Shown in pieces: positions 15,156-23,243 of a DNA stretch of 49,604 nucleotides. How positions within the stretch are numbered: the first letter of the stretch is position 1; each line of letters starts with the position of its first letter. Origin of the DNA: Pseudomonadota bacterium. Lineage in GTDB: Bacteria; Myxococcota_A; UBA9160; JADFDR01. The DNA is taken from NCBI GenBank assembly GCA_003353845.1, contig PIVT01000024.1, positions 1-49,604 of the forward strand, read 5' to 3'. Position numbers and translations under genes: made by a program. Under the pieces are notes generated by a model that saw only the letters and a program-made list of their open reading frames with translations, ran no database searches and was not told where the DNA came from.

Positions 15156-15572
15156 CTATAGCCCGCCAGTCACCTGGCTTCCTGAACGTATCCAGTACAC
15201 CACGCTGGCGAGAAGAAAGTACAGCCCCGCCAACTCAAACAAGAGACAAAGTACATAGAACCAGAGACGGCTCAAGAGGGGACCTGGTATGAGCGTCGAA
15301 ATGGCCACGACGATCAAGAAACCGATGGAATAGAAAGTGTAGTAGTACCCCTGGGCAACCAAGCCCGATAGGAAAAACAAGCTGATGTTAATGGCGATTA
15401 GCAGGTTGTTCAGTCGAGAGAGATTTCCCCATACAATGGCCTTTTGATGCGAAAAACAGTTTGTTGAGGCCATGGCCACACCCATCAGGATCATAAAGAT
15501 CCCGTCTAATCTAGATGCCGGGATCAGGCAGGCGTCACTGGGATGCTCCGGGTTGTAATAGACTTTTAACAA
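15156..15572 (-). CDS. Membrane protein, probable N-terminally truncated DUF3592 relative
   Basis: 138 residues from a TTG at 15572 with no good ribosome-binding site. A stop codon directly precedes it, and the first ATG is residue 27. The first residues (KVYYNPEHPSDACLIPASRLDGI) resemble the end of a DUF3592 domain, where V-Y-Y-x-P-x-x-P-S-x-A-x-L is followed by a membrane helix. In that family the motif normally follows some 100 residues of domain plus another helix, absent here. Three to four hydrophobic segments follow. Either a shortened member or a decayed 3' remnant; the divergent gene at 15675 leaves no room for the missing part. Confidence 0.5.
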   Translation of the reverse strand: MLKVYYNPEHPSDACLIPASRLDGIFMILMGVAMASTNCFSHQKAIVWGNLSRLNNLLIAINISLFFLSGLVAQGYYYTFYSIGFLIVVAISTLIPGPLLSRLWFYVLCLLFELAGLYFLLASVVYWIRSGSQVTGGL

Positions 15573-15674
15573 CTAGTTCAATAACAACCTGTTTTTACTT
15601 ATGTCCTTACCTAAACTTTCACCTTGCCTAGCCCGGGCTAGCAGAGCACCCCTCTCTTAAATGGAGAATATCGG

Positions 15675-16712
15675 ATGGAAGAACTGCACGTCTCATACGC
15701 AATGGAAAATGCCGAAGCCCTGGAATCACTGATCTGGTTCAACAACCCGGCCCTCTTGAACCATTGGACGCTCCCTGTGTTGGAGTGCATTGTGATCACG
15801 GGCGCACTCTTGGGCTTGGTCCACGCGCTGCGCTGCTGGCGACGAGAGGGGCAACTCGCCAATCTCTACACCTGGCTCGCCTGTGTCTTCTACGGAATTT
15901 TCATCGAAATCATTACTTACAACACCGTCGATAATTTCTGGCACGGCGAGTTCAGCGTCATGCTTTATCACAACCGCCTGCCGCTCTACATCATGCTTTT
16001 ATACCCGGCACTGATCTACACCACCCTGATCACCGTCAACTCATTACAATTAAATAAACTGCGCTGCGGACGAATCGTCGAGGCCCTGAGTGCTGGCTTC
16101 TTCATTCAAATGCTGTACGCACCCTTCGACAATATTGGACCTCGCTTTGATTGGTGGGTGTGGGATCTCCCCAATGTCTCCCTCTGGCCATTCTGGTCCA
16201 GCGTGCCCTCAACCAGCTATGGTTGGATTCTCGCAACCGGTGTTTCCATGTGCCTGGTTTCACGCTGGCTTCTCTGGGATCTCGGACCTCGAAAAAATTT
16301 CGGTCACGGCAAAATGCTTTTACTCGCCATCGGCGTAGGCCTCCTGGCCAACCTGGTCATGGTGCTCTTGCTCCTGCCATCAACGATCCTTTCCCAGGGT
16401 TTCCAACTCTACTTCCAAGCAGCTTCACTCATTGCCCTGTGCATGTTGACGGCGGGTTGGGTCTATCTTCTGGCAGCTAAAACCTATCCACCAAAACCCG
16501 AGCCCCTGGTCATGGCCTTCCCCCTTCTCTGGTGCACGTGGCATCTCGTCTTGTACGCCTATACCTACGCCGATTTGTTCTCGACACAAGGAAATGGCTT
16601 AACCATGGACGGCATGCCCGTAGGAAACTTTCTCATCGCAGTGCCGGCCATCGCTATCAGCATTCAGCTTTATATTTTTTCCTGGATAAAGAACAGGGAG
16701 GATCAACACTGA
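15675..16712 (+). CDS. Polytopic membrane protein, unknown function
   Basis: 345 residues with about nine hydrophobic helices from residue 30 to the end. Conserved-looking polar residues lie inside or next to helices (IEIITYNTVDNFWHGEF around 76-92; YAPFDNIGPRFDWWVWDLP around 152-170), suggesting a membrane enzyme or transporter rather than a simple anchor. The pattern reminds me of membrane-bound hydratase/isomerase-type proteins such as those in carotenoid pathways, but I cannot assign it. The ATG has GGAG 9 bases upstream. Monocistronic, divergent from the DUF3592-like gene, and it shares the hairpin at 16720-16753 with HU. Confidence 0.75.
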   Translation: MEELHVSYAMENAEALESLIWFNNPALLNHWTLPVLECIVITGALLGLVHALRCWRREGQLANLYTWLACVFYGIFIEIITYNTVDNFWHGEFSVMLYHNRLPLYIMLLYPALIYTTLITVNSLQLNKLRCGRIVEALSAGFFIQMLYAPFDNIGPRFDWWVWDLPNVSLWPFWSSVPSTSYGWILATGVSMCLVSRWLLWDLGPRKNFGHGKMLLLAIGVGLLANLVMVLLLLPSTILSQGFQLYFQAASLIALCMLTAGWVYLLAAKTYPPKPEPLVMAFPLLWCTWHLVLYAYTYADLFSTQGNGLTMDGMPVGNFLIAVPAIAISIQLYIFSWIKNREDQH

Positions 16713-16714
16713 AC

Positions 16715-16753
16715 ACAAAAAGAGGCTGGCAGCATTGCTGCTACCAGCCTCTT
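16715..16753 (-). terminator. Rho-independent terminator of the HU gene
   Basis: A 10-bp perfect stem (AAGAGGCTGG with CCAGCCTCTT, 16720-16729 and 16744-16753) extends by four more pairs after one mismatch, around a TTGC loop. On the minus strand a T-run follows the stem, 25 bases after the HU stop. On the plus strand there is no T-run, so it is mainly the HU terminator, though it may also slow transcripts from 15675-16712. Confidence 0.9.
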
Positions 16754-16778
16754 CTAAACCATGAAACCCGGGTTCGCG

Positions 16779-17117
16779 CTAGACCAGCGGCATTTCCTTC
16801 AACTTCTTCAAAGGAAGAACCTTGACCTTTGTGGTTGCTGGTTTGGCGGCGATATCCATGAGCTCACCAGGACGGAAGGGATTGGGAACACCCTTGCGAG
16901 CCTTGCGAGCTGGTTTCTTCACCGTCTTGATTTTCAACAAACCGGGAAGCGTGAACTGCCCCACCGATCGCTTCTTCACATGCCGTTCAATTACGGTAGA
17001 GAGCTCATCAAAAACTGCCGAAACTTCTTTGCGTGACAGCCCCGTGTTATCAGAAATTTCAGCGAGAATTGCTGTTTTGGTCATAGCTTCCTTTACCGCA
17101 GACGCTTTTGTTGACAT
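16779..17117 (-). CDS. HU-family DNA-binding protein
   Basis: 112 residues. The N-terminal part (MTKTAILAEISDNTGLSRKEVSAVFDELSTVIERHV) is the HU helical body, then LPGLLKIKTVKKPARKARKGVPNPFRPGELMDIAAKPA covers the beta-arm, where R-x-G-x-x-N-P contains the DNA-intercalating proline. A lysine-rich end follows (TTKVKVLPLKKLKEM). It bends and compacts DNA as a dimer. The MSTKASAVKEA extension is modest; an ATG at residue 12 is an alternative, but AGGGGGC upstream of 17117 favours the longer form. Upstream is a 12-bp palindrome; downstream is a strong terminator. Confidence 0.92.
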   Translation of the reverse strand: MSTKASAVKEAMTKTAILAEISDNTGLSRKEVSAVFDELSTVIERHVKKRSVGQFTLPGLLKIKTVKKPARKARKGVPNPFRPGELMDIAAKPATTKVKVLPLKKLKEMPLV

Positions 17118-17133
17118 GTAGCCCCCTTCAAAA

Positions 17134-17145
17134 GTGATCGATCAC
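17134..17145. promoter_or_regulatory. 12-bp perfect palindrome in the HU leader
   Basis: GTGATCGATCAC lies 17-28 bases upstream of the HU start codon, and two more ATCGAT hexamers follow within the next 50 bases. The position fits an operator or a leader stem, but no regulator can be named. Confidence 0.35.
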
Positions 17146-17388
17146 ATTGCCATCGATCTGTTGGTGATTGGTCGCGTTTAATCGATACCCCATGAATTTA
17201 CAAATTGATATGCGTACCCCACACATGCTGTTCACAGGCCAGAGCGATTGGCCGTTAATCGGGATTGCACTTAACAACCTACCCGTATCGACGTCAGCTG
17301 TACACAAAAACCTTCACCTGGAATCACTTTTAATGCCTGTTTTTCAGGGGTCTTTTCGATGTCTCTCCGTGACTTGTTGGCGCCTCTC

Positions 17389-19824
17389 TCACTCGCTGGG
17401 TGGCCCCACCCAACTCAATTCACCGAGATCCCCATCCAAACACACGATGTCGCCGGTTTGGAATCGCTTGGTTCCCACACGCAGATTCACGACGGCCGGT
17501 AGGCCATATTCACGAGCGATCACAGCACCGTGCGAGACGGAGCTACCCACATCGGTCGCCAACCCCGCAATAAGGCTGAAATACGGGGTCCAACCGATAT
17601 CGGTGATGGGAGCGATGAGAATCTCCCCGGGTTGCAAGGAGGCCGCCTCTTCCGGCGTGTGCGCCACGCGGCAAGGGGCCGTCACACGACCCGAGCTAAC
17701 CGGGCGTCCAACCAGCGTGTTTTCATCCATTGACACAGGCTCGGGCTCAATAGGTTCCGGCTTACCCACCGAGATCAAGGGCATGCTAAGCCGATTTTGA
17801 TATTGGAGTGCCCGACGCCGCTGCTCTGCTTTTTGCGCAAATTCCGGAGAGGGATCCGCCACAAAAGCCAAGAGTTCTTTGTGTCTGAAGAAGAAGACCA
17901 AATCTTCATCTGCCAAGTGGCCATCGGCCACCAGCAAGCGTCCCAGGTGACGGTAGGCTCGACCCAAGATACTGGTGACCAAGGCGACCATGGACTTGGT
18001 GCGCTCGCGCCTGCGAATGCCATTGTGAGCCTTGGGCAAAAGCCATCGCACAAAAGAACCGTATTTTCGGGGATCTACGGGCTCACTCCCCTCTGGTTTA
18101 CTCGCTCGTCCGACAACGCGAGCCTGCAACGTGGCCTGCATGCTCTTGATCAAGGGGACGGGATTCTCGGACCAATCTTGCTCCCGAACACAGGTTTCGC
18201 GATAGGCGCGATGGCCGTGACGAGCCAGGAAATTCCGAAACGACGCACAGGCCTCCCCCGACCCTCGACTCGCCAACCAGGACAAGGCCTTTTCTGGCGA
18301 CACGTTCTGGAATTCATCACCGGCATCGGGATGGGCGTAAATGGCATCCACAACCGCGTCGAGTTCTTCGACCATCAAGGCACTCTCAACGCCTTGTGCT
18401 CCCGCCAATAAGCGAGAGATCTCGCCCATTTGCTCCGTCGAGGGTTGCTTGCCCTTGGTAATGACCCCCTGCAACACCCCTCCAACAAAAGCCGAGGTGG
18501 TGGAAGAGCGCACGTGTACATCTTCCACCTCATGGCTCCAAGGCAAGGCCGCATCGATCTCGCGCATCATAGCCTGCGGCTTACTCAGGGTTTCGATACG
18601 GAAATTCTTTAATCGCTGATCAAACTCTTCGATGAGATCGTCGGCCCGCCACTGGTAGCGGAGAAACAACAGTGCACCGTATAAGCGACGCAGGATGTTC
18701 TTGGGGGGAAGACTCTTCAGTCCAGGCACGATATGCCCGCAGTAATTGATCCCCACCTCCTCGGCGGACATCCCCAACACATAGGGTGCCGCCACCAGGT
18801 TACCCGTCAGATTGATGAACAAGTGACCATAGAACTGCGCGAAACCAACCGGATGATCGGAATGTTCCTTTCGACCCCCCATCTCCACTTGCATTTGTTG
18901 AAAGGCGTAATCAATGCTTTCGAAAGTGATGTCCACGGTTAAGGGGCAAACCGCACCTGGCATCATCTCGGAGATATTGCCTGTGGTAATGACATCAGCG
19001 GGGTCCATTAGCGTATCCAGCTCGTTTAAATCCGACGGCAAGGTGGTAATGGGGCGGGCCTGCAACCAATACAGGTCACCTGCCTCATCTAAAGCCCACT
19101 CCAGATCCAAGGGCTGTCCAAACTTCGCTTCTGCGTTGCGCGCTTGGCGGGTGAGTTCATCCACTTCATCCGCAGCCAACACAGGGGCCGATCCCACGAC
19201 CTCTTGCTTGCGAACGGCTCCGGTCAGATCCAGTTCGAAATGGTCGGACGTCACTGCTCCGCTCACCAGGTCCTCGCCCAAACCCGCAACGGCGTCGATG
19301 ACCAGTCGATCTCTGCGACCACTCACCGGATCCGCGGTAAAACAAACGCCTGCACAGCGGGGGCGTATCATGCGCTGCACCACCACGCTCATCTCCAGCG
19401 CCGTTTCCTCATGCTGGTGGTCTCGGTAAGCCACGGCACGCTGGTTCTGTAAGGACTGCAAGCAACGCACGATGGCGTCGCGTACGCTGGCGATGCCCTC
19501 CACATTCAAAACCGTCTCATACTGCCCCGCAAAGGAGGACTCTTCCCCGTCTTCACCCATGGCCGAGGAGCGAACAGCAACTCGCCCACCACCCAGGCGC
19601 TGATAGGATTCTTCGAGCCCTGCGGGCAGGGGGTCGCCTGGCTGAACTCCGGTGAGGACAAAGGCTGCCGGAACCTCAAAGCCCAAGCGCAGCAACTCGG
19701 CCAAGCCGGTGGCCTTTCCTCCGACAAGCTGGTCCGTGATCTCTTCCAAAAAAAGAATCTGCACGTCGCGTGGCCGTGGGCAGGAGTCCGCGTCTGCTGT
19801 CTTCTCGATTTCGTCTTGACTCAT
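17389..19824 (-). CDS. PEP/pyruvate-binding phosphotransferase (PEP-synthase or rifampin-phosphotransferase-like)
   Basis: 811 residues. The N-terminal ATP-grasp/PPDK nucleotide-binding domain (about 30-265) shows VGGKATGLAELLRLGF, VRSSAMGEDGEESSFAGQYETVL, CAGVCFTADPVSG and DLEWALDEAGDLYWLQARPI. A middle helical region (270-690) is not conserved with PEP synthase. The C-terminal swivelling domain has the phospho-His motif S-x-S-H-G-A-V-I-A-R-E-Y-G (His765). There is no C-terminal PEP-binding TIM barrel. That three-part order is that of rifampin phosphotransferases and related pyrophosphate-transferring enzymes, which phosphorylate a bound small molecule using ATP. The real substrate is unknown. 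It is divergent from a TetR gene, with an operator-like dyad in its promoter, so it is probably inducible. Confidence 0.88.
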   Translation of the reverse strand: MSQDEIEKTADADSCPRPRDVQILFLEEITDQLVGGKATGLAELLRLGFEVPAAFVLTGVQPGDPLPAGLEESYQRLGGGRVAVRSSAMGEDGEESSFAGQYETVLNVEGIASVRDAIVRCLQSLQNQRAVAYRDHQHEETALEMSVVVQRMIRPRCAGVCFTADPVSGRRDRLVIDAVAGLGEDLVSGAVTSDHFELDLTGAVRKQEVVGSAPVLAADEVDELTRQARNAEAKFGQPLDLEWALDEAGDLYWLQARPITTLPSDLNELDTLMDPADVITTGNISEMMPGAVCPLTVDITFESIDYAFQQMQVEMGGRKEHSDHPVGFAQFYGHLFINLTGNLVAAPYVLGMSAEEVGINYCGHIVPGLKSLPPKNILRRLYGALLFLRYQWRADDLIEEFDQRLKNFRIETLSKPQAMMREIDAALPWSHEVEDVHVRSSTTSAFVGGVLQGVITKGKQPSTEQMGEISRLLAGAQGVESALMVEELDAVVDAIYAHPDAGDEFQNVSPEKALSWLASRGSGEACASFRNFLARHGHRAYRETCVREQDWSENPVPLIKSMQATLQARVVGRASKPEGSEPVDPRKYGSFVRWLLPKAHNGIRRRERTKSMVALVTSILGRAYRHLGRLLVADGHLADEDLVFFFRHKELLAFVADPSPEFAQKAEQRRRALQYQNRLSMPLISVGKPEPIEPEPVSMDENTLVGRPVSSGRVTAPCRVAHTPEEAASLQPGEILIAPITDIGWTPYFSLIAGLATDVGSSVSHGAVIAREYGLPAVVNLRVGTKRFQTGDIVCLDGDLGELSWVGPPSE

Positions 19825-19860
19825 AAGGCTATCTTTACAGTACCAAGGGGGGAGAGAGGC

Positions 19861-19889
19861 TTGCTTTTTTCACTATACGATCGTATTGT
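19861..19889 (+). promoter_or_regulatory. Candidate promoter of the TetR gene
   Basis: TTGCTT (19861-19866) and TATTGT (19884-19889) are separated by 17 bases. The -10 hexamer lies within the dyad at 19870-19891, which would fit autorepression by the TetR protein. The implied leader to the GTG at 19950 is about 55 bases. Confidence 0.5.
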
Positions 19890-19891
19890 GA
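19870..19891. promoter_or_regulatory. 22-bp near-perfect palindrome, probable TetR operator
   Basis: The halves T-CACTATACGA and TCGTATTGTG-A are reverse complements except at one position; the core ATACGATCGTAT (19875-19886) is perfect. It lies in the 125-base gap between divergent tetR and phosphotransferase genes and overlaps both promoter-like sequences. TetR family operators are usually palindromes of this size in exactly this place. Confidence 0.75.
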
Positions 19892-19900
19892 GTCGTGCAA
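19872..19900 (-). promoter_or_regulatory. Candidate promoter of the phosphotransferase gene
   Basis: On the minus strand TTGCAC (plus 19900-19895) and TATAGT (plus 19877-19872) are exactly 17 bases apart, a good sigma-70 match. The dyad fills the spacer and overlaps the -10, so a bound regulator would block RNA polymerase. The leader to the ATG at 19824 is about 40 bases. Confidence 0.6.
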
Positions 19901-19949
19901 GTATTGATTCTATTTTAGTATTTACGGATTTAACCCAGGTTGAAAAAGC

Positions 19950-20597
19950 GTGAATAGGACCCAGACCGAACCCGTTAATTTGCGCGAGAAACAAAAAGAG
20001 GAGACCAGATATCGCATTCTGGAATCCGCTGCGGGTGTCTTTGCCGAACTCGGTTTCGATGCCGCCTCCTTTGCCTCCATCGCCGAGCGCGCCGAAGTCA
20101 AAAAAGCGTTGGTGCAATATCATTTCACCACCAAAGAGGAACTCTGGAAGTCAGCCATCACTCACACCTGGGAACAACGTCGAGCCGCCCTCCCCGTCTA
20201 CTTCTCATCCATTCGCCGTGTCGAAACCAGCGAAGACCTGCACAAGCTGTTCAAGGCCATCATGCGCTTTTCCATGGATCATCCCGCCTGGGTCGGCATC
20301 ATGTTCCGCGAATCCTCACAACCCTCAGAGCGGCTCAACTGGCTAGTCGATAACTATATTCGCCACGACTACGAGCAGGGACTGCTCTTCGCACAAGAAG
20401 CCCAGGAGCAGGGCTTGCTGCCCCAATTGCCCGCGCTGGAACTCATGCATCTCATCTCCGGGTGCTTGACCTATGCACTCAACGTGGCCCCCCTCACCGC
20501 GCGGGCGCTGGGAATCGACTCCCGCTCCGATGAGTATCTGGATGGACACGTAAATGCGCTGGTGTCGCTACTTACAGGCAGAACCGCGACGAAGTAA
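19950..20597 (+). CDS. TetR family transcriptional regulator
   Basis: 215 residues, the normal size. The N-terminal helix-turn-helix domain covers about 12-62: TRYRILESAAGVFAELGFDAASFASIAERAEVKKALVQYHFTTKEELW, with the recognition helix around 47-55. The C-terminal ligand domain (70-215) is of the type with a TetR_C dimer helix pair and carries no recognisable ligand signature. It starts at a GTG. Its likely target is the dyad 19870-19891, giving autoregulation and control of the divergent phosphotransferase. The ligand may be an aromatic or antibiotic-like compound if the enzyme is RPH-like, which is inference. Confidence 0.93.
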   Translation: MNRTQTEPVNLREKQKEETRYRILESAAGVFAELGFDAASFASIAERAEVKKALVQYHFTTKEELWKSAITHTWEQRRAALPVYFSSIRRVETSEDLHKLFKAIMRFSMDHPAWVGIMFRESSQPSERLNWLVDNYIRHDYEQGLLFAQEAQEQGLLPQLPALELMHLISGCLTYALNVAPLTARALGIDSRSDEYLDGHVNALVSLLTGRTATK

Positions 20598-20650
20598 ATC
20601 AGTTTTTCGCTAAGCTAAAACACGTGATCTTAATCTCAAGCGGAAATCCC

Positions 20651-23224
20651 ATGACGAAACGCCATGTGCGCCGGCCCCAACACAAACGGGTCCTCATCTC
20701 AGCGCCGCCCATGGTCTACGCCTGCTTGCTGCTTGTCCTTTGCCCTCTGCTCTCGACCGCGGCAAATGCAGCGGAGGACACCAAGGAGACCCTCTCCAAA
20801 CAAGAGAAAGCGCGTAAGGGACATGTCTTCACCGACGAAGATTTGGTTTTCGATACCGTTTACATGCACGAACCCGGCGCGGCGCCCAAACCTGCTCACC
20901 ACCCGATTTCTCTGACGGCTACATTTTCCAGGGACAATCCCAGTCGGCGTTTTTCGGCTTTCTATGAGCCAGCGCAAGTTTCACTGGAGACACCCGCATC
21001 CGGCTATCCACTTCCCATTGACGAGGATGAGATCGTCAATCTCAATCTGATTCTAGACCAGACCAGCATCAACTATTACGGACGCAAGACATTGCTCGAA
21101 CAAGGCTTCCTCTCGGTCAATTCTGGCGATCACGATGATTTCGTCGAGGCCTACGAGAGCATTGCAAAACGCAGATTACCCCTCTTTATAACCAGCGACT
21201 CCGTGCTGCATCTCTACCAACTTCACTTCTCGGCAAGCATGGACAACATCGAAAAATTCACCTTGGCGACAGATCTCGAAAACTTGACTCGCGCCTTCGT
21301 CAAAGAATTCAATCAAAATCTTTCTGATATTTTTTCTGCGCAATTGAATCTTGCGGCGCCGCCCCCTACGGATCCCGATTCAAGTGACGAAGAGGCAGTC
21401 CAACAAAACTATGAGCGCCAGAAGGCAGACCTGGCGTTTCAGGAAGAACTCTACGGAACGGGTCTTGCCTATTTCAGCGTGGCTCTCGCACTCACGGATC
21501 CCAAGGCAAAGATTCATCCTCATGTTGCAGACCGGGTTCGACAAGAAATCGCACTCATCCACAGCCATCCAGGGAAACAGTTCAGTCCCGTGTTGGGATC
21601 AGAGATTGACTACCGACTTTTCAAGCCCGAGGGAGACTCCAAAGCCAATCCTCGTATCCAGGCCTACCACAGTGCGCTGGCTTGGTATCGAAACATGCCG
21701 CTCTCTATTGCGCCCCCCCTCACACCTCCTGAACCCACTTCTGATTCGGAACCAAATCAAACCTCCCGACTTCAGCCCATTCTCGCTGCGACCATCGTAG
21801 GACTTCTTGGGGAAATGGAATTTCAATCCAGTGTCATGCTGCAGGGTGAACCTTCTCAGGAGAAAATGAAGGGGCCTGAAATTTGGGAACGGATGCTTTC
21901 TATCTATGGGTTTTTTGAAGGGGCCTCTCTAGAACTGGCACCCAACCATTTCATAACGGCGTTGCGCAGCGTATTTCCAAAGCGAACTTTTGACCCCCTG
22001 CTTCTCAATGATGAAGAAACTTTTCAGACATTCATGCAAGAACTCCATTCGTCAAGCCCTGCCCCGACCCATGATTCCGGGGCAAAGGCATTCTACCTCT
22101 TTGGCGCCTCCTCTTTGCCCGAGGAAGAAATTTTTCGCGCCCTGACTCATCCCGCAGTCAAGCCACGGCCGCGAATTCGTTCTTTCACCACGTTCTATGC
22201 CGAAGACAACAACTCTTACCTGCGTGCCTTCCCCCGCGGCCTCGATCTCGTGTCGGCTCTGGGCATTCCACGTGCAGCAGAGATCCTCGAATTAGAAAAC
22301 GATACCCGCTACCCCAACTACCCACGTCAAATCGCAACTCAACAGGATCGAATCGCAAGCTTCTCGACTCAAGATTGGCATCGGGATCGATACTGGTCCT
22401 GGTTGTACATGCTGAAGATCCTCATGCGAACTCAGCCACCAACAAGCCAAAGAGATCTTTGGCCCGGCTTCATGACATCGAGTGCCTGGCCGGACCGGCA
22501 GATACATACTGCCCTTGCTTCTTGGGTTGCCATGCACCAGGCGCCGGCCCTGCTTACCCAAAGTGATTACAGTGAAGAGTTTGAAGCCGACGCGCCTACA
22601 ACAAAAGCTCAGTCGCCAGATACTCAAGATCTGGTTCGACGCAGTGCGTATCAGGTTGAAAAACGACAAGCCGAGAGAGAACGAGAAGAGTTGACTGCTG
22701 GCTACGTCGACCCTGCCCCTCATGTTTATGCAGAATTAGCAGCCCTTACCCGTATGATTCAAAAAGGCATGATGACCTTCGGCACGCTGGACAAAAATTC
22801 GGAACGCAGGTTGTCGGATCTAGAATCTCTTTTGATTCGGCTTCAAGAAATAGCCCAAGATGAAATCACCGGTCAGAAATCAAGCGATGACGATGTTGCT
22901 TTTCTTCACTCCTTTGCCGAGAATTTTTCCTTTGCCGTGGGAGCAACCGATCCATCTTCCCGAACGACCATCGCTCTGACTCACCTGCCCACAGCGCCAC
23001 CGAGCACGGAAGTTTTGCACGAAGCCAGCGGCTTATTGCGCATGATACTCGTCGTCTACAAGCACCCCGGCGGCCAGCTGGCGATAGGCGTGGGCCCGAT
23101 CTCATCCTATTACGAATTCAAACGTGCACCCGAAAACAAACTGAGCGGTGCGAAGTGGAGAAAAATGGTCGAGCGAGGCAAGCAATTCGACCCACCTGAG
23201 TGGACGGAATCATTTCTCCAGTAG
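20651..23224 (+). CDS. DUF3160 family secreted protein
   Basis: 857 residues from the ATG at 20651 (GCGGAAAT upstream); a GTG at 20624 is an alternative. The N-terminus is basic, followed by a hydrophobic stretch and a signal-peptidase site after A-N-A (about residue 40). RRLPLFITSDSVLHLYQLHFSASMDNIE (around 178-205) is the hallmark of DUF3160. VVYKHPGGQLAIGVGPISSYYEF near the end is also family-like. Large exported proteins of this family are known in Myxobacteria, Leptospira and others without assigned function. The gene follows tetR by about 50 bases and could lie in the same transcript. Low-complexity charged linkers (SSDEEAVQQN) split the domains. Confidence 0.85.
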   Translation: MTKRHVRRPQHKRVLISAPPMVYACLLLVLCPLLSTAANAAEDTKETLSKQEKARKGHVFTDEDLVFDTVYMHEPGAAPKPAHHPISLTATFSRDNPSRRFSAFYEPAQVSLETPASGYPLPIDEDEIVNLNLILDQTSINYYGRKTLLEQGFLSVNSGDHDDFVEAYESIAKRRLPLFITSDSVLHLYQLHFSASMDNIEKFTLATDLENLTRAFVKEFNQNLSDIFSAQLNLAAPPPTDPDSSDEEAVQQNYERQKADLAFQEELYGTGLAYFSVALALTDPKAKIHPHVADRVRQEIALIHSHPGKQFSPVLGSEIDYRLFKPEGDSKANPRIQAYHSALAWYRNMPLSIAPPLTPPEPTSDSEPNQTSRLQPILAATIVGLLGEMEFQSSVMLQGEPSQEKMKGPEIWERMLSIYGFFEGASLELAPNHFITALRSVFPKRTFDPLLLNDEETFQTFMQELHSSSPAPTHDSGAKAFYLFGASSLPEEEIFRALTHPAVKPRPRIRSFTTFYAEDNNSYLRAFPRGLDLVSALGIPRAAEILELENDTRYPNYPRQIATQQDRIASFSTQDWHRDRYWSWLYMLKILMRTQPPTSQRDLWPGFMTSSAWPDRQIHTALASWVAMHQAPALLTQSDYSEEFEADAPTTKAQSPDTQDLVRRSAYQVEKRQAEREREELTAGYVDPAPHVYAELAALTRMIQKGMMTFGTLDKNSERRLSDLESLLIRLQEIAQDEITGQKSSDDDVAFLHSFAENFSFAVGATDPSSRTTIALTHLPTAPPSTEVLHEASGLLRMILVVYKHPGGQLAIGVGPISSYYEFKRAPENKLSGAKWRKMVERGKQFDPPEWTESFLQ

Positions 23225-23243
23225 GAGATCGAGGCGCACACTC

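Noticed and set aside
695-20621. Shared 16-base element TTCGCT(A/T)AGCTAAAAC upstream of two genes (695-710 minus, 20606-20621 plus)
   Set aside because: A match with one mismatch over 16 bases is expected several times by chance in a window this size, and the distances to the start codons differ.
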